Shown: positions 25,824 to 35,635, counted from the first letter of the stretch. The stretch is DNA of 64,000 nt from Hymenobacter glacieicola (GCF_014640315.1 NZ_BMGS01000008.1:62001-126000); one strand, 5' to 3'. The notes: a model not told the origin generated them from the letters alone. A program made the numbers and translations.

Positions 25824-27521
25824 ATGTCCGAATCTCTTTATATTGTCCTGGCAGCCGTGCTGGCCCTCGTGGTTGGCGTCGTGCTAGGACGCCTGCTGGC
25901 GGGCAAAGCCCGGCAGGACCACGAAGCCGACGCCAAGGCGCGGGCCCAGCAATTGCTGGCCGAAGCCGAAGCCCAGGCTACCCGCACCCGCGACGAACGA
26001 ATTCAACAGTCGAAAGATAAATTCCGCACCCTCAAACAGGAATTCGAGCAGGAAAGCCGCCGCCAAAAGCAGGCTCTGGAGCAGGAGCTAACCGAGCGCC
26101 GCGCCGCCGTAGTCGAGCAGGAGCAGAGCATCAAGCAGCTCACCCTTACTACCCAGAAGCAGCTGGAGCAGATTCAGCGTAAGGAAAAGGAGCTGGAAGC
26201 CACCCGGGAGCGAATTGAAACCCAGGCCCTGCAGCAGCGCGAAAAGCTGGATGCCCAGGAGGAAAAGCGCCGTACCGTGCTCGAAAACCAGCTGGCCAAG
26301 CTGGAACAGCGCGAGCGGGAAGTAGAAGAGGAACTGGAAGAGCGCGGCCAGGAGCTCAGCACCAAGCTGCAGCTGGTAACCACGCAGCTGGAAAATATTT
26401 CGGGCCTGACGGCCGCCGAAGCTCGTGAGCAGCTGGTAGAGTCGCTGAAAAACGAGGCTCAGATTCAGGCTTCCAGCTACATCAAGGACGTAGTAGCCCA
26501 GGCCAAGCTCACGGCCACCAAAGACGCCAAGAAGGTAGTGCTGGAAACCATTCAGCGCACCGCCGCCGAGCACGCCATTGAGAACTGCGTGTCGATCTTC
26601 AACATTGAGTCGGACGACGTTAAAGGCAAGATTATCGGCCGCGAAGGGCGCAACATCCGGGCCCTGGAAGCGGCTACCGGCGTGGAAATCATTGTGGATG
26701 ATACGCCCGAGGCCATCATTATTTCCGGTTTTGACCCCGTGCGCCGCGAGGTAGCGCGCCTGAGCCTGCACCTGCTGGTGAAGGACGGCCGCATTCACCC
26801 GGCCCGCATCGAGGAAATCGTGGCCAAAACGCGCAAGAACATTGATGAGGAAATCGTTGAAATCGGCGAGAAAACCATCATTGACCTAGGCATTCACGGC
26901 CTGCACCCCGAGCTGATCAAGATGGTAGGCCGAATGCGTTTCCGCTCTTCCTACGGTCAGAACCTGCTCCAGCACTCCCGCGAGGTAGCCAACCTGTGCG
27001 CCACCATGGCCGCCGAGCTGGGCCTGAACGTGAAGCACGCCAAGCGCGCCGGCCTGCTGCACGACATCGGTAAGGTAAGCACCGAGGAGCCCGAGTTGCC
27101 CCACGCCATTCTGGGCATGGAAATGGCCAAGAAGTACAAGGAGCACCCCGACGTAGTGAATGCCATTGGGGCCCACCACGACGAAATCGAGATGACGGCC
27201 ATGATTTCGCCCCTAGTGCAGGCCTGCGACGCCATCAGCGGCTCGCGCCCCGGCGCCCGCCGCGAGATGATGGAAAGCTACATCAAGCGCCTCAAGCAGC
27301 TGGAAGAGACGGCCAATGGCTTCAAAGGCGTAAATCAATGCTTTGCCATTCAGGCCGGCCGCGAGCTGCGCGTAATGGTAGACGCCGAGAACGTAACCGA
27401 CGAGCGCGCCGCCGAACTGAGCTACGAGATTTCTCAGAAGATTGAGAAGGAAATGCAGTACCCCGGCCAGATCAAAATCACCGTAATCCGCGAAATGCGT
27501 GCCGTAGCGTACGCCAAGTAA
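25824..27521 (+). CDS. rny: Ribonuclease Y
   Basis: This 565-residue membrane-anchored endoribonuclease initiates mRNA decay. An N-terminal transmembrane helix ([18 protein letters not shown]) is followed by a long coiled coil (about 30-230). Then come a KH domain ([19 protein letters not shown] near 270) and an HD phosphohydrolase domain with the LLHDIGKV metal motif (near 410) plus the upstream [12 protein letters not shown] His. Normal length for the family. A strong terminator follows. Confidence 0.97.
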   Translation: MSESLYIVLAAVLALVVGVVLGRLLAGKARQDHEADAKARAQQLLAEAEAQATRTRDERIQQSKDKFRTLKQEFEQESRRQKQALEQELTERRAAVVEQEQSIKQLTLTTQKQLEQIQRKEKELEATRERIETQALQQREKLDAQEEKRRTVLENQLAKLEQREREVEEELEERGQELSTKLQLVTTQLENISGLTAAEAREQLVESLKNEAQIQASSYIKDVVAQAKLTATKDAKKVVLETIQRTAAEHAIENCVSIFNIESDDVKGKIIGREGRNIRALEAATGVEIIVDDTPEAIIISGFDPVRREVARLSLHLLVKDGRIHPARIEEIVAKTRKNIDEEIVEIGEKTIIDLGIHGLHPELIKMVGRMRFRSSYGQNLLQHSREVANLCATMAAELGLNVKHAKRAGLLHDIGKVSTEEPELPHAILGMEMAKKYKEHPDVVNAIGAHHDEIEMTAMISPLVQACDAISGSRPGARREMMESYIKRLKQLEETANGFKGVNQCFAIQAGRELRVMVDAENVTDERAAELSYEISQKIEKEMQYPGQIKITVIREMRAVAYAK

Positions 27522-27542
27522 CCTGCTAAGCCCAAGAAGCCA

Positions 27543-27577
27543 AGCGCGCTGCAACACCCGTTGCAGCGCGCTTTTTT
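27543..27577 (+). terminator. Terminator after rny
   Basis: AGCGCGCTGCAAC and GTTGCAGCGCGCT form a perfect 13-bp stem followed by TTTTT. Confidence 0.9.
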
Positions 27578-27606
27578 GTGCGTGGTGCAACCGCCGGGTA
27601 CATGGT

Positions 27607-28419
27607 ATGGCTCCTGTTGCTGAACCTTATCTGATTAACTTATTGCATACACCGATACGAACTGTGGTGGCATCCTTATCCACTCTAAAAAGAGCGGCCT
27701 GCGCCGTTGTTGGCTCCTTGCTGATGAGCTGTTCCGTGTATGCTCCCCTGCAGCCCGGCGCTCCGCTGGTGCATAAACAAGGCGAGGCCGAAGTAGCAGC
27801 CAGCGCCTACCTCACGGGCCGGCTCGAGGCTTCCGCCGCTTACTCGCCCGCCAAGCATGTCATCGTGCGTGCAGCCGGCGGCCTGCGCAGTGACGGCCGC
27901 GACTCCGCGTACTTCCGCATCCGGCAGTTGGAAGTGGGGGCCGGTACGTATCAATACATCGATGAGCAGTGGCTGATAGGCGGAATGCTGGGCTACGGCC
28001 AGGGCCGTAGCAGCCGGCGCTACCGCGACGACTTTGAGTCTGTTTTTAGAAATTCCGTACCGACCAACGAGTACGCGGCTCATTTTCACAAGCTCTTTGG
28101 GGAAGCCTACGTTGCCAATGATGCCGGTTGGACGACATTCGGGGGTGCCTGCCGGGTTTCACGGGTGCAGTTTGCTACCCTAACCAATCGGGGCAACCCC
28201 ATCCCCCTGCACCACATGGTTCGGGTGGAGCCCATGCTGTTTATGCGTTTCGGCGGGCAGGGGCGCGTACCCTGGTTGCAAGGGCAGGTAGCAACCAGCG
28301 TATCCTGGTCGCCCAACTCTAGAGCAGCTAATACTAGTACGGCCATTCGTGATACGCGGGAAGGACGGCTCTTTACTTCCTTCGGGCTGGTGATATATCC
28401 GCACTTATTCAAGGAGTAA
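27607..28419 (+). CDS. Outer-membrane-type lipoprotein, paralogue of the protein at 29965
   Basis: From the ATG at 27607 there are 270 residues, but the lipobox (LLMSC, Cys42) then lies unusually far in. A GTG at 27664 or 27667 would give a more normal signal peptide, so the start is uncertain. After the cysteine, a short APLQPGAP linker leads to alternating hydrophobic and polar strands (VAASAYLTGRLEASAAYS, then LEVGAGTYQYID) resembling a small beta-barrel. The 'PLxxxKQGE' opening and strand pattern recur in the lipoprotein at 29965-30699, which suggests the two are related. Confidence 0.72.
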   Translation: MAPVAEPYLINLLHTPIRTVVASLSTLKRAACAVVGSLLMSCSVYAPLQPGAPLVHKQGEAEVAASAYLTGRLEASAAYSPAKHVIVRAAGGLRSDGRDSAYFRIRQLEVGAGTYQYIDEQWLIGGMLGYGQGRSSRRYRDDFESVFRNSVPTNEYAAHFHKLFGEAYVANDAGWTTFGGACRVSRVQFATLTNRGNPIPLHHMVRVEPMLFMRFGGQGRVPWLQGQVATSVSWSPNSRAANTSTAIRDTREGRLFTSFGLVIYPHLFKE

Positions 28420-28428
28420 GGTGCCTGC

Positions 28429-29829
28429 TCAAACCGGCTTTTCCAGTTTGGCGAACAGGTTGTTTAGGGCTTCTGCCCAGGTAGGGTGCGCAAACACCAT
28501 GTTCTGTAGTTGGTCGCAGGTGAGGCCACCGGCCATGGCCAGCTGAAGCATGGACATGATTTCACCGCCCTGCTCGCAGAAAATGGTGGCCCCGATTAGG
28601 TGGTTACGGGCGTCCACCAGCACCTTCATAAAGCCCGCGCTGTGGCCCGTTTCCTGGGCCCGCCCCACCACGCGCACTGGCATGCTTGCCACGCGGTAGT
28701 CGAGTTGCTGCTCCCGGGCCTGGGTTTCGGAAAGGCCGATGCGGCCGAGCTGGGGCTGGGTAAACACTACGTAGGGCAGGGGGCGGGCCTTAGCCGAGCG
28801 GCGCTTGCGGTGCAGTAAGTTGTCGCGCACGACGCGGTAGTCATCGTAGCTGAGGTGGGTGAACTGCGGGCCGGGATGCACGTCGCCGAGGGCATAGATG
28901 CCGCGCACGTTGGTTTGCAGCCGCTCGTTCACCAGAATATAGCCCTTCTCATTAGTTTCGACGCCGGCCGCTTCCAGGCCTAGCTCGTCGGTGTTAGGTT
29001 CCCGGCCCACGGCCACCAACAGGTGGGAGCCGCGCAGGCGCCGCTCGCCAGCAGTAGTGGCAGCCGTGAGCGTGTACACGCCGTCGGCATTGCGCGATAC
29101 GTGGCGTACCCGGGCCCCAAGCATGAATTCGACCCCATCAGCCGCCAGTTGACCGCGCAGGGCTTCGCACACATCATCATCTTCGTGCTCCAGTAGGGTA
29201 GGGCCTTCGTCTATGATGGTGACGCGGCTGCCAAAGCGCCGAAACATTTGCCCGAATTCCAGCCCGATGTAGCCCCCACCCAAAATCAGCAGGTGTTCGG
29301 GTAACTGCTTCAGATTGAGCAGCTCTTCGTTCGTCATAAACCCGGAATCGGCCAGTCCTTCAATGGGGGGCACGGCGGCCCGGGTACCGGTATTGATGAA
29401 AATGAGCGGGGCCTTCACCAGCTGCTGCTCGCCACTGGCCAGGGCAACGCGCACGGTGCGCGGACTGGTAAAGGCTGCGTGGCCGTGGAGCACCGTAATG
29501 CCCGGTTGCTCTTCGGTTAAGTTCTTCTCTACGCCTTCTCGTTTGGCTTGAATAATAGCGTCCTTGCGCGCCACAATGGCGCGTAGGTCGGCTTTGGGCG
29601 CGCTGGCTTTCACCCCGTAATCAGCAGCAGTGGCTACTTGCTCCATTCGTTCGGCGGAAGCCAGCATGGCCTTTACCGGGGAGCAGCCGTAGTTGATGCA
29701 GGAGCCGCCGAGGTAGTGTTTCTCAACCAGGGCTACCGTGCGCCCGGCTTGGGCCAGGGCCGTGGCCAAGGGGTTACCGGCCTGGCCGGAGCCAATGATA
29801 AGCGCATCGTAGCGAACAGAAGTAGCCAT
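28429..29829 (-). CDS. FAD-dependent disulfide oxidoreductase (dihydrolipoamide dehydrogenase/mercuric reductase-like)
   Basis: From the ATG at 29829 it has 466 residues. The FAD-binding GSGQAG fold is at residues 10-15, and the redox-active disulfide is in GGSCINYGC near 41-49. The NAD(P)H fold ILGGGYIGLEFG is near 175. The second FAD motif IYALGDVHPGP is near 310, and the dimer-interface HPTWAE with the catalytic His-Glu pair is at the C-terminus. All active elements of a group I disulfide reductase are present. No lipoyl complex subunits or mer genes are nearby, so the substrate is unknown. Confidence 0.9.
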   Translation of the reverse strand: MATSVRYDALIIGSGQAGNPLATALAQAGRTVALVEKHYLGGSCINYGCSPVKAMLASAERMEQVATAADYGVKASAPKADLRAIVARKDAIIQAKREGVEKNLTEEQPGITVLHGHAAFTSPRTVRVALASGEQQLVKAPLIFINTGTRAAVPPIEGLADSGFMTNEELLNLKQLPEHLLILGGGYIGLEFGQMFRRFGSRVTIIDEGPTLLEHEDDDVCEALRGQLAADGVEFMLGARVRHVSRNADGVYTLTAATTAGERRLRGSHLLVAVGREPNTDELGLEAAGVETNEKGYILVNERLQTNVRGIYALGDVHPGPQFTHLSYDDYRVVRDNLLHRKRRSAKARPLPYVVFTQPQLGRIGLSETQAREQQLDYRVASMPVRVVGRAQETGHSAGFMKVLVDARNHLIGATIFCEQGGEIMSMLQLAMAGGLTCDQLQNMVFAHPTWAEALNNLFAKLEKPV

Positions 29830-29964
29830 AGTAGGGAAGGGGTAGGGGGGCGTAAGCCCAACGGTAACGCTATACGCGCCAAACCGGTAAAACGCCGCCC
29901 CCTGCCCGACACAACGAAAGCGCCGTTCCAACGTTCTGCCTCCAACTGCTCATTCCTGCTGCCT

Positions 29965-30699
29965 ATGCCGCTTTTGCTTCTCCGTTGCCTGCTGCCGCTT
30001 CTGCTCCTGGTCTTGGCCAGTTGTTCCTCGCTCTATTTTCCGCCCCCGCCTCAGGTGCCCTTACTTACTCAGAAAGGCGAGTGGAGCGGCAGTATTCACA
30101 CCAATTTCAGCCAAAACACGTCGGTGCAGGGTGCGTATGCCTTCACGGATCATCTGGGGGTAATGGGTTCGGCGTCGTTTCTGCACACCGACAAAAAGAA
30201 GCGAGCCGAGGACCATGATTTTGGGGAGATAGGCCTCGGGTACTTCACCCGGATTCGGGACAAGCGCGTGCTGGAATTTTACGGCGGCTACGGCCTGGGC
30301 CACACCAAACGGGTGGAGCGCACCCCCGCCGAAGGCATCACGCGGACGCTGGAAGGCAACCTGACCAAGTATTTTGCCCAGGCCAACTACACCTCCAAAG
30401 ACAAGAAAACTTACCACGTGCTGGGCCGCGACTGGCCCGTAACTTACGGCACGGCCCTGCGCCTGAGCTACGTCAACCTCAGCAACTTCCGCCTCGACAA
30501 CCAAGCCCGCGCCTCCGAGGACAATATTTTCCTGGAGCCCATTACCTACACCCGCATCAACCTGGTCGGCCCCGTTGACTTCCAGCTGATTAGCGGCAGC
30601 AATTTCGGCCTCAAGCACCGCAAGTTCCTCAAGGCGGCCAACTCCGTGTTCCAGTTCGGGCTGGTGGTGAACGTAGGCGGGCAGAGCGGCCTAAAGTAG
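29965..30699 (+). CDS. Outer-membrane-type lipoprotein, paralogue of the protein at 27607
   Basis: I use the ATG at 29965, giving 244 residues with a clean lipobox (LLVLASC, Cys20). The mature part begins with SSLYFPPPPQVPLLTQKGEW and continues as amphipathic strands (WSGSIHTNFSQNTSVQGAYA, LEFYGGYGLGHTKRV, VFQFGLVVNVGG), consistent with a small outer-membrane beta structure. It starts 136 bp from the divergent flavin oxidoreductase. A longer in-frame reading to 29638 overlaps that gene and is not credible. Confidence 0.75.
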   Translation: MPLLLLRCLLPLLLLVLASCSSLYFPPPPQVPLLTQKGEWSGSIHTNFSQNTSVQGAYAFTDHLGVMGSASFLHTDKKKRAEDHDFGEIGLGYFTRIRDKRVLEFYGGYGLGHTKRVERTPAEGITRTLEGNLTKYFAQANYTSKDKKTYHVLGRDWPVTYGTALRLSYVNLSNFRLDNQARASEDNIFLEPITYTRINLVGPVDFQLISGSNFGLKHRKFLKAANSVFQFGLVVNVGGQSGLK

Positions 30700-31028
30700 C
30701 TACTTCGGAAAAGGGCTAGTATTTGCTTTGGCAATTGTTGAGTTTGCTCTTTGATAAAGCCGAGTTGACCCGCGCTCAGCAGGTCCCTTTCAGCAACGGC
30801 TGGCAAAAGGCAGGTAGCAATTACGCCCAGGATGGCTCCTTAGCGAAAACAGCGGAAGGACGTTCGCCAACCGGCCCTACCAGGAATTCTTGACGCATTG
30901 CCCGTAGCAGCCAGCGCTTTGGCAAGGGCTGAGCAGCGCGTAGGAAAAATTCGCGCCCAGGCAGGTAGCTCGTCCGCTGAGCTTAATGTGCAGTCGTTTT
31001 CATACCACTAGTCCCTGGGTAGGTAAAA
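30700..31028. other. Gene-free stretch, possibly with decayed coding sequence
   Basis: No intact gene is visible. On the plus strand two open stretches in different frames read like protein: one ends in FSNGWQKAGSNYAQDGSL and the next contains ALPVAASALARAEQRVG, ending at a stop near 31010. They could be remnants of a degraded gene or chance in GC-rich DNA. Confidence 0.3.
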
Positions 31029-31062
31029 ACAAAAGCCCCGACATATGTCGGGGCTTTTGTGC
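31028..31062 (-). terminator. Terminator of sucD
   Basis: ACAAAAGCCCCGACAT and ATGTCGGGGCTTTTGT are perfect complements. The leftward sucD transcript would end in U-rich GCUUUUGUUUUU. Confidence 0.88.
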
Positions 31063-31082
31063 GCAAAACGTTGAAGCAAAAA

Positions 31083-31964
31083 TTACTTGTTGCCCAGCAC
31101 GCGCAGCATCGTGTCGCCGATTTCGGCGGGCGAGTCGACTACGTGGATGCCGCACTCGCGCATGATGGCCATTTTCGCGGCGGCCGTGTCGTCGGCGCCG
31201 CCTACGATGGCACCGGCGTGGCCCATGCGGCGGCCGGGAGGCGCCGTCTGGCCGGCAATAAAGCCTACTACGGGCTTCTTGTTGCCGGTTTCTTTGATCC
31301 AGCGGGCCGCTTCGGCTTCCATGCCGCCGCCAATTTCGCCAATCATTACGATGCCCTCGGTTTCGGGGTCGTTCATGAGCAGCTCCACGGCTTCTTTGGT
31401 GGTGGTGCCGATGATGGGGTCACCGCCGATACCGATGGCCGTGGTCTGTCCCAGGCCGGCTTTGGTCAGCTGGTCAACGGCCTCGTAGGTCAGGGTGCCC
31501 GACTTGGACACGATGCCTACCCGGCCTTTCTGGAAAATGAAGCCCGGCATGATGCCTACTTTGCACTCGCCGGCGGTCATCACGCCAGGGCAGTTGGGCC
31601 CGATCATGCGCAGACCTTCGCGGCCTTTGAGGTATTCCTTCACCGCAATCATGTCCTTGGTCGGGATGCCTTCGGTGATGGTCACGATAACTTTAATGCC
31701 AGCGTCAGCTGCTTCCATGATGGCGTCGGCGGCAAAAGCCGGGGGCACGAAGATGATGCTGGTATCGGCGCCGGCCTGGGCTACGGCCTCGGCCACGGTA
31801 TTGAACACCGGACGGTCCAGGTGCTGGGTGCCGCCTTTGCCGGGCGTTACGCCACCAACTACGTTGGTGCCGTACTCAATCATCTGCTGGGCGTGGAACG
31901 AGCCCTCGGAGCCGGTGAAGCCCTGCACAATCACTTTGGAATCCTTGTTGACCAGAACACTCAT
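31083..31964 (-). CDS. sucD: Succinate-CoA ligase, alpha subunit
   Basis: This 293-residue subunit of the TCA cycle enzyme carries the CoA-binding fold and the phosphohistidine. [11 protein letters not shown] opens the CoA-binding Rossmann fold, [11 protein letters not shown] and [10 protein letters not shown] follow, and the phosphorylated residue is His249 in [12 protein letters not shown]. The ATG at 31964 is the standard start. The beta subunit gene is not adjacent, as is usual in Bacteroidota. A 311-bp divergent region separates it from the PLP enzyme at 32276. Confidence 0.97.
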   Translation of the reverse strand: MSVLVNKDSKVIVQGFTGSEGSFHAQQMIEYGTNVVGGVTPGKGGTQHLDRPVFNTVAEAVAQAGADTSIIFVPPAFAADAIMEAADAGIKVIVTITEGIPTKDMIAVKEYLKGREGLRMIGPNCPGVMTAGECKVGIMPGFIFQKGRVGIVSKSGTLTYEAVDQLTKAGLGQTTAIGIGGDPIIGTTTKEAVELLMNDPETEGIVMIGEIGGGMEAEAARWIKETGNKKPVVGFIAGQTAPPGRRMGHAGAIVGGADDTAAAKMAIMRECGIHVVDSPAEIGDTMLRVLGNK

Positions 31965-32275
31965 AGAAGCGGGGTTAAAAAGAAGATGCGGGTTGCGGGT
32001 GGGAACTAGCCCCCGCCAATACGGCAGCGGCGTGCAAAAGTAGGCTTTTTTGGGGGCGCGGCAAGCTACCTCTGCATTACACCCGAGCACTAGGCAAGCC
32101 GGGCCAGCCGCAGGGCATTATGGCCGGCCCGCGGCCACTAAAGCCGCTGCGCCGCCGGCAGTTGATTTCTAGTCGGGTTGGCGGGCGGTGGCGGATAGGA
32201 GGGAGCCGCAGCGGGCTACGACGGCAAATCCGTACCTTTGTGGTCCTCTCTCCAAACACCACCTACCTCTCACCC
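31965..32275. other. Divergent intergenic region, sucD / PLP enzyme
   Basis: Apart from the promoter box at 32233-32240 I recognise nothing. It contains several short GC-rich palindromes around 32120-32220 (for example GCCGGCCCGCGGCC) but no gene. Confidence 0.5.
32233..32240 (+). promoter_or_regulatory. Bacteroidota -7 box (TACCTTTG)
   Basis: TACCTTTG fits TAnnTTTG and lies 35 nt before the ATG at 32276. It is identical to the box in front of pheT. Confidence 0.6.
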
Positions 32276-33253
32276 ATGTATCTGAATAACATCATTGAGG
32301 CTATCGGCAACACCCCGCTGGTGAAGCTCAATAAAGTCACGGACGGCATCAAAGGCACCGTGCTGGCCAAAGTGGAATACTTTAACCCCGGCAACTCGGT
32401 GAAAGACCGGATGGCCCTGAAAATGGTGGAGGATGCCGAGCAGGCCGGCCTGCTCAAGCCCGGCGGCACCATCATCGAGGGCACTTCCGGCAACACCGGC
32501 ATGGGCCTGGCGCTGGCCGCCATTGCGAAGGGATACAAGTGCATCTTCACCATGAGCGACAAGCAAAGTAAGGAAAAGCAGGATATCCTGCGCGCCGTGG
32601 GCGCCGAGGTTATCGTGTGCCCCACCAACGTGGCCCCCGACGACCCACGCAGCTACTACTCGGTGGCCCGCAAGCTCAACCAGGAAATCCCCAACTCCAT
32701 TTACCCCAATCAGTACGATAACCCCTCGAACTCGGCGGCCCACTACGAAACCACTGGCCCTGAGCTGTGGGCCCAGACGGAAGGAAAAATTACCCACTAC
32801 GCCTGCGGGGTAGGAACGGGCGGCACCATCTGCGGCACGGCCAAATACCTGAAGGAGCAGAATCCGGCCATCGTAACGGTAGGCCTGGATACCTACGGCT
32901 CGGTGTTCAAGAAGTATAAGGAAACGGGCATTTTCGACGAAAATGAAATCTACCCTTACAAAACCGAGGGCATCGGCGAAGATATTCTGCCTAAGAATGT
33001 TAACTTTGACTTGATTGACCTCTTTATCAAAGTCACGGATAAGGACGCGGCCATCATGACTCGTCGGCTTGCTAAGGAGGAAGGATTGTTTGTTGGTTGG
33101 TCCTGTGGTTCGGCCGTATACGGAGCCCTGGAATACGCAAAAGAGCACCTGAAGGAAGATGATACGATGGTCATCGTCCTGCCCGACCATGGCACCCGCT
33201 ACCTCGGCAAAATCTATAATGATGACTGGATGCGCGAACAGGGCTGGCTCTAA
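32276..33253 (+). CDS. PLP-dependent cystathionine beta-synthase / cysteine synthase
   Basis: The 325-residue protein is a fold-type II PLP enzyme. Lys43 in GNSVKDRMA binds the cofactor, TSGNTG (70-75) holds the substrate carboxylate, and GVGTGGTICG binds the phosphate. The C-terminal LPDHGTRYLGKIYNDDWM is more typical of cystathionine beta-synthases than of CysK, although the regulatory CBS domains are absent. It probably condenses serine or O-acetylserine with homocysteine or sulfide. I chose the ATG at 32276 because upstream in-frame sequence contains the promoter box. Confidence 0.9.
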   Translation: MYLNNIIEAIGNTPLVKLNKVTDGIKGTVLAKVEYFNPGNSVKDRMALKMVEDAEQAGLLKPGGTIIEGTSGNTGMGLALAAIAKGYKCIFTMSDKQSKEKQDILRAVGAEVIVCPTNVAPDDPRSYYSVARKLNQEIPNSIYPNQYDNPSNSAAHYETTGPELWAQTEGKITHYACGVGTGGTICGTAKYLKEQNPAIVTVGLDTYGSVFKKYKETGIFDENEIYPYKTEGIGEDILPKNVNFDLIDLFIKVTDKDAAIMTRRLAKEEGLFVGWSCGSAVYGALEYAKEHLKEDDTMVIVLPDHGTRYLGKIYNDDWMREQGWL

Positions 33254-33302
33254 CCGCTTAGCCCCGTCAGCTTCCAACCTCTAACCCTAAACTCCCGGTA
33301 TC

Positions 33303-33722
33303 ATGTCAAAGAAGTTGCGCAACGTGGTGTTGGTGGACGATAATGAAACCACCAGCTTCCTGAATAACCGTCTGCTCAGCCGCCTCGACGTGGCCGACCA
33401 GGTGCACACCTTCTCGAAGGCCGAGCAAGCCTACCAGCAGATCTGGGGCGGCAGCAAGGGCGAGCAGCCCAGCGACGAAGCCCCCGACCTGGTGTTCGTA
33501 GACTTGAAAATGCCCGGCATGGATGGTTTCGAGTTCCTGAAGCTCTACAGCTCCTTGCCCGAAGCCGTCCGGGAAAAGACCGTTATGGCCGTGCTGACTA
33601 CCTCCATGCACGCCGCCGATACGGCCCGCGTGGCCCAGTACGAAGGCGTGGAGTACTTAGCCAAGCCCCTGACGGAGGAAAAGATGCAAAAGCTGCTGCA
33701 AAAGCGCTTTGTAACGGTGTAA
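33303..33722 (+). CDS. Single-domain response regulator
   Basis: A 139-residue receiver domain with no output domain. Asp12-Asp13 (VDDNE) form the acidic pocket, Asp67 in VFVDLKMPGMDG is the phosphorylation site, Thr99/Thr100 (VLTTS) the switch residue and Lys121 (AKPL) the conserved lysine. Such proteins act by protein-protein contact in phosphorelays. No histidine kinase lies nearby. It follows the PLP enzyme by 49 bp and may share its transcript. Confidence 0.93.
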   Translation: MSKKLRNVVLVDDNETTSFLNNRLLSRLDVADQVHTFSKAEQAYQQIWGGSKGEQPSDEAPDLVFVDLKMPGMDGFEFLKLYSSLPEAVREKTVMAVLTTSMHAADTARVAQYEGVEYLAKPLTEEKMQKLLQKRFVTV

Positions 33723-33741
33723 GTTCAGCTTGCACCAGCCC

Positions 33742-33780
33742 CTAAAAAAAGCCCGGCATCGAATGATGCCGGGCTTTTGC
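33742..33780 (+). terminator. Terminator after the response regulator
   Basis: AAAAGCCCGGCATC and GATGCCGGGCTTTT pair perfectly with a 5-nt loop. Confidence 0.88.
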
Positions 33781-33881
33781 GTTACCCGGATAGGGAAACC
33801 GGAGTGCATCTGAAGTAAATACCTACACATGCTACCCGGAATGCAACGTCGCAGCTTTTACGTTTGGGCGGACCTACTTGC

Positions 33882-33905
33882 TACACTATACTACACTACA
33901 CTACT
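33882..33905. repeat. Short CTACACTA direct repeat at the ade 3' end
   Basis: The sequence repeats ACTACACTA-type units (CTACACTATACTACACTACA, then CTAC) across the ade stop codon. A slippage-prone tract here could alter the last codons of ade. No functional meaning is evident. Confidence 0.5.
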
Positions 33906-35551
33906 GCCTCCACAAAGCGGAAGGCCTCGCCATCAAACAAACCTTTGTCGCTAAGCTTGAGGCTGGGAATTACCAGCAGGGCCATAAAGGAAAGCGTCAT
34001 GAAGGGCGCCTGCAACGGGGAGCCTAGCTGCTTGGCCAGCGCATCGACGGCGGCGTAGGCTTCCGCTACGTGCGGGCCCTGCTGATCGGACATCAGGCCC
34101 GCCACGGGCAGGGGCAGAATCAGCTCTTGCCCATCGGGTGACACCACGGCCAGGCCCCCGCGCGCTTCCATGACCAGGTTTACGGCCCGGGCCAGGCTCT
34201 CGTCGTCGCAGCCGACGGCCGTGATGTTGTGCGAGTCGTGGCCGACGCTGCTGGCCAAGGCGCCCCGCTGCAGCCCGAAGCCCTGAATAAAGGCCACGGC
34301 CGGCGGGGCCGACTGGTAGCGGTTCACCACCGTGAGCTTGAGAATGTCCCGGGCTACATCGGGCTGCACCAGGCCATTTTCTACGCGGGCCGGTACGTCG
34401 TGGCGGGCCGTGATAAGCTGCCCATCGAAGCACTCCATTACCCGAATGGTAGCGGCCGACTGCGGGGCCGGCAGCTGAAAGTCCTGGGCGCCGACGGGGG
34501 TAGTAACAAAGTTGTTTACTACCGCCACGGGCACGGCCGGAATCAGGGTGCGGCCGTTTTCAGCTACTAGCTCCCCGTTGAGGTAGGTGCGCTGCACCAT
34601 GAAATCCGTCAGGTTATTAACCACAATAAAGTCGGCCGGGTCGCCTTCGCGCAGCAAGCCAACCGGCAGCTTGTAGTGCTCCACGGGGTTGCGGCAGGCC
34701 ACGCGCAGTACTTTCAGCACATCCTGGCCGCGGGCTACGGCGCGCTGCACCAGCTGGTTGATGTGGCCCAGCACCAGGGTATCGGGGTGCTTATCGTCGG
34801 AGCAGAACATCAGGTACTCGTAGTGCTCGGGCAGCAGGTCAATCAGGGCCTCGAAGTTGCGGGCCGCCGAGCCTTCCCGGATTAGAATCTGCATGCCCAC
34901 GGCTAGCTTGTCCAGGGCTTCTTCGGCCGTAAAGCACTCGTGGTCGGTGCTGATGCCGGCGGCGGCGTACTGGCGGGCGTCCTCGCCGCGCAGGCCGGGG
35001 GCGTGCCCATCTACCGGGCGGCCGTAGCGCTGGGCCAGCCGAATTTTCTCCATCACCAGCTCGTCGCGGTGGAGCACGCCGGGCCAGTTCATCATTTCCG
35101 CGAGGTAGCCGATTTCGGGGTGCTCCTGGAAAAGCAGCTCAATATCGGCGGCCGTTATTTCGGCCCCGGCAGTTTCAAACGGGGTAGCGGGCACGCAGGA
35201 GGGAGCCCCGAAGCAAAACTTAAACGGCACCTGCCGGCCGTTCTCCAGCATGTACTGCACGCCGGCTACGCCCAGCACATTTCCAATTTCGTGGGGGTCC
35301 GAGACGGTAGCCACGGTGCCGTGCACCACGGCCAGCCGGGCAAACTCGGAGGGCACCAGCAAGGAGCTTTCTACATGCACGTGCGCATCCACGAAGCCGG
35401 GCAGGGCGTAGGGGAGGGCCCCGTTGGGGGAGGTAGCTCCAGTGGGTTTAATGGCCTGGATGCGACCTGCTACTACCGTGATGGTGGCGGGGCGTATCGT
35501 GTTGGCAAACAGATCAATGACGTTGGCTTGCAGGATAAAATCAGCGGGCAT
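33896..35551 (-). CDS. ade: Adenine deaminase
   Basis: This amidohydrolase of 551 residues converts adenine to hypoxanthine for purine salvage. Metal-binding and active-site elements are in order: DAHVHVESS, SDPHEIGNV, then VDGHAPG, STDHEC and MFCSDDKHP, and the C-terminal ASSVGHDSHNI that is characteristic of bacterial Ade. I start at the ATG at 35551; a TTG six codons earlier is less likely. The stop codon lies in a short repeat tract. Confidence 0.95.
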   Translation of the reverse strand: MPADFILQANVIDLFANTIRPATITVVAGRIQAIKPTGATSPNGALPYALPGFVDAHVHVESSLLVPSEFARLAVVHGTVATVSDPHEIGNVLGVAGVQYMLENGRQVPFKFCFGAPSCVPATPFETAGAEITAADIELLFQEHPEIGYLAEMMNWPGVLHRDELVMEKIRLAQRYGRPVDGHAPGLRGEDARQYAAAGISTDHECFTAEEALDKLAVGMQILIREGSAARNFEALIDLLPEHYEYLMFCSDDKHPDTLVLGHINQLVQRAVARGQDVLKVLRVACRNPVEHYKLPVGLLREGDPADFIVVNNLTDFMVQRTYLNGELVAENGRTLIPAVPVAVVNNFVTTPVGAQDFQLPAPQSAATIRVMECFDGQLITARHDVPARVENGLVQPDVARDILKLTVVNRYQSAPPAVAFIQGFGLQRGALASSVGHDSHNITAVGCDDESLARAVNLVMEARGGLAVVSPDGQELILPLPVAGLMSDQQGPHVAEAYAAVDALAKQLGSPLQAPFMTLSFMALLVIPSLKLSDKGLFDGEAFRFVEAVV

Positions 35552-35612
35552 AGACCAGGGGAAAAGCAAAGGTAAAGTTGAGGTAGGCAGGCGGCTAACG
35601 GGTAAAGAACCG

Positions 35613-35620
35613 TATATTTG
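35613..35620 (+). promoter_or_regulatory. Bacteroidota -7 box (TATATTTG)
   Basis: TATATTTG matches TAnnTTTG and ends 15 nt before the GTG start of the small lipoprotein gene. Confidence 0.55.
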
Positions 35621-35635
35621 CCGAAAATCTGCGCC

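Noticed and set aside
32120-32275. N-terminal extension of the PLP enzyme
   Set aside because: The extra 52 residues are Arg-rich and include the promoter box at 32233-32240. The family start MYLNNIIEAIGNTPLV is at 32276.
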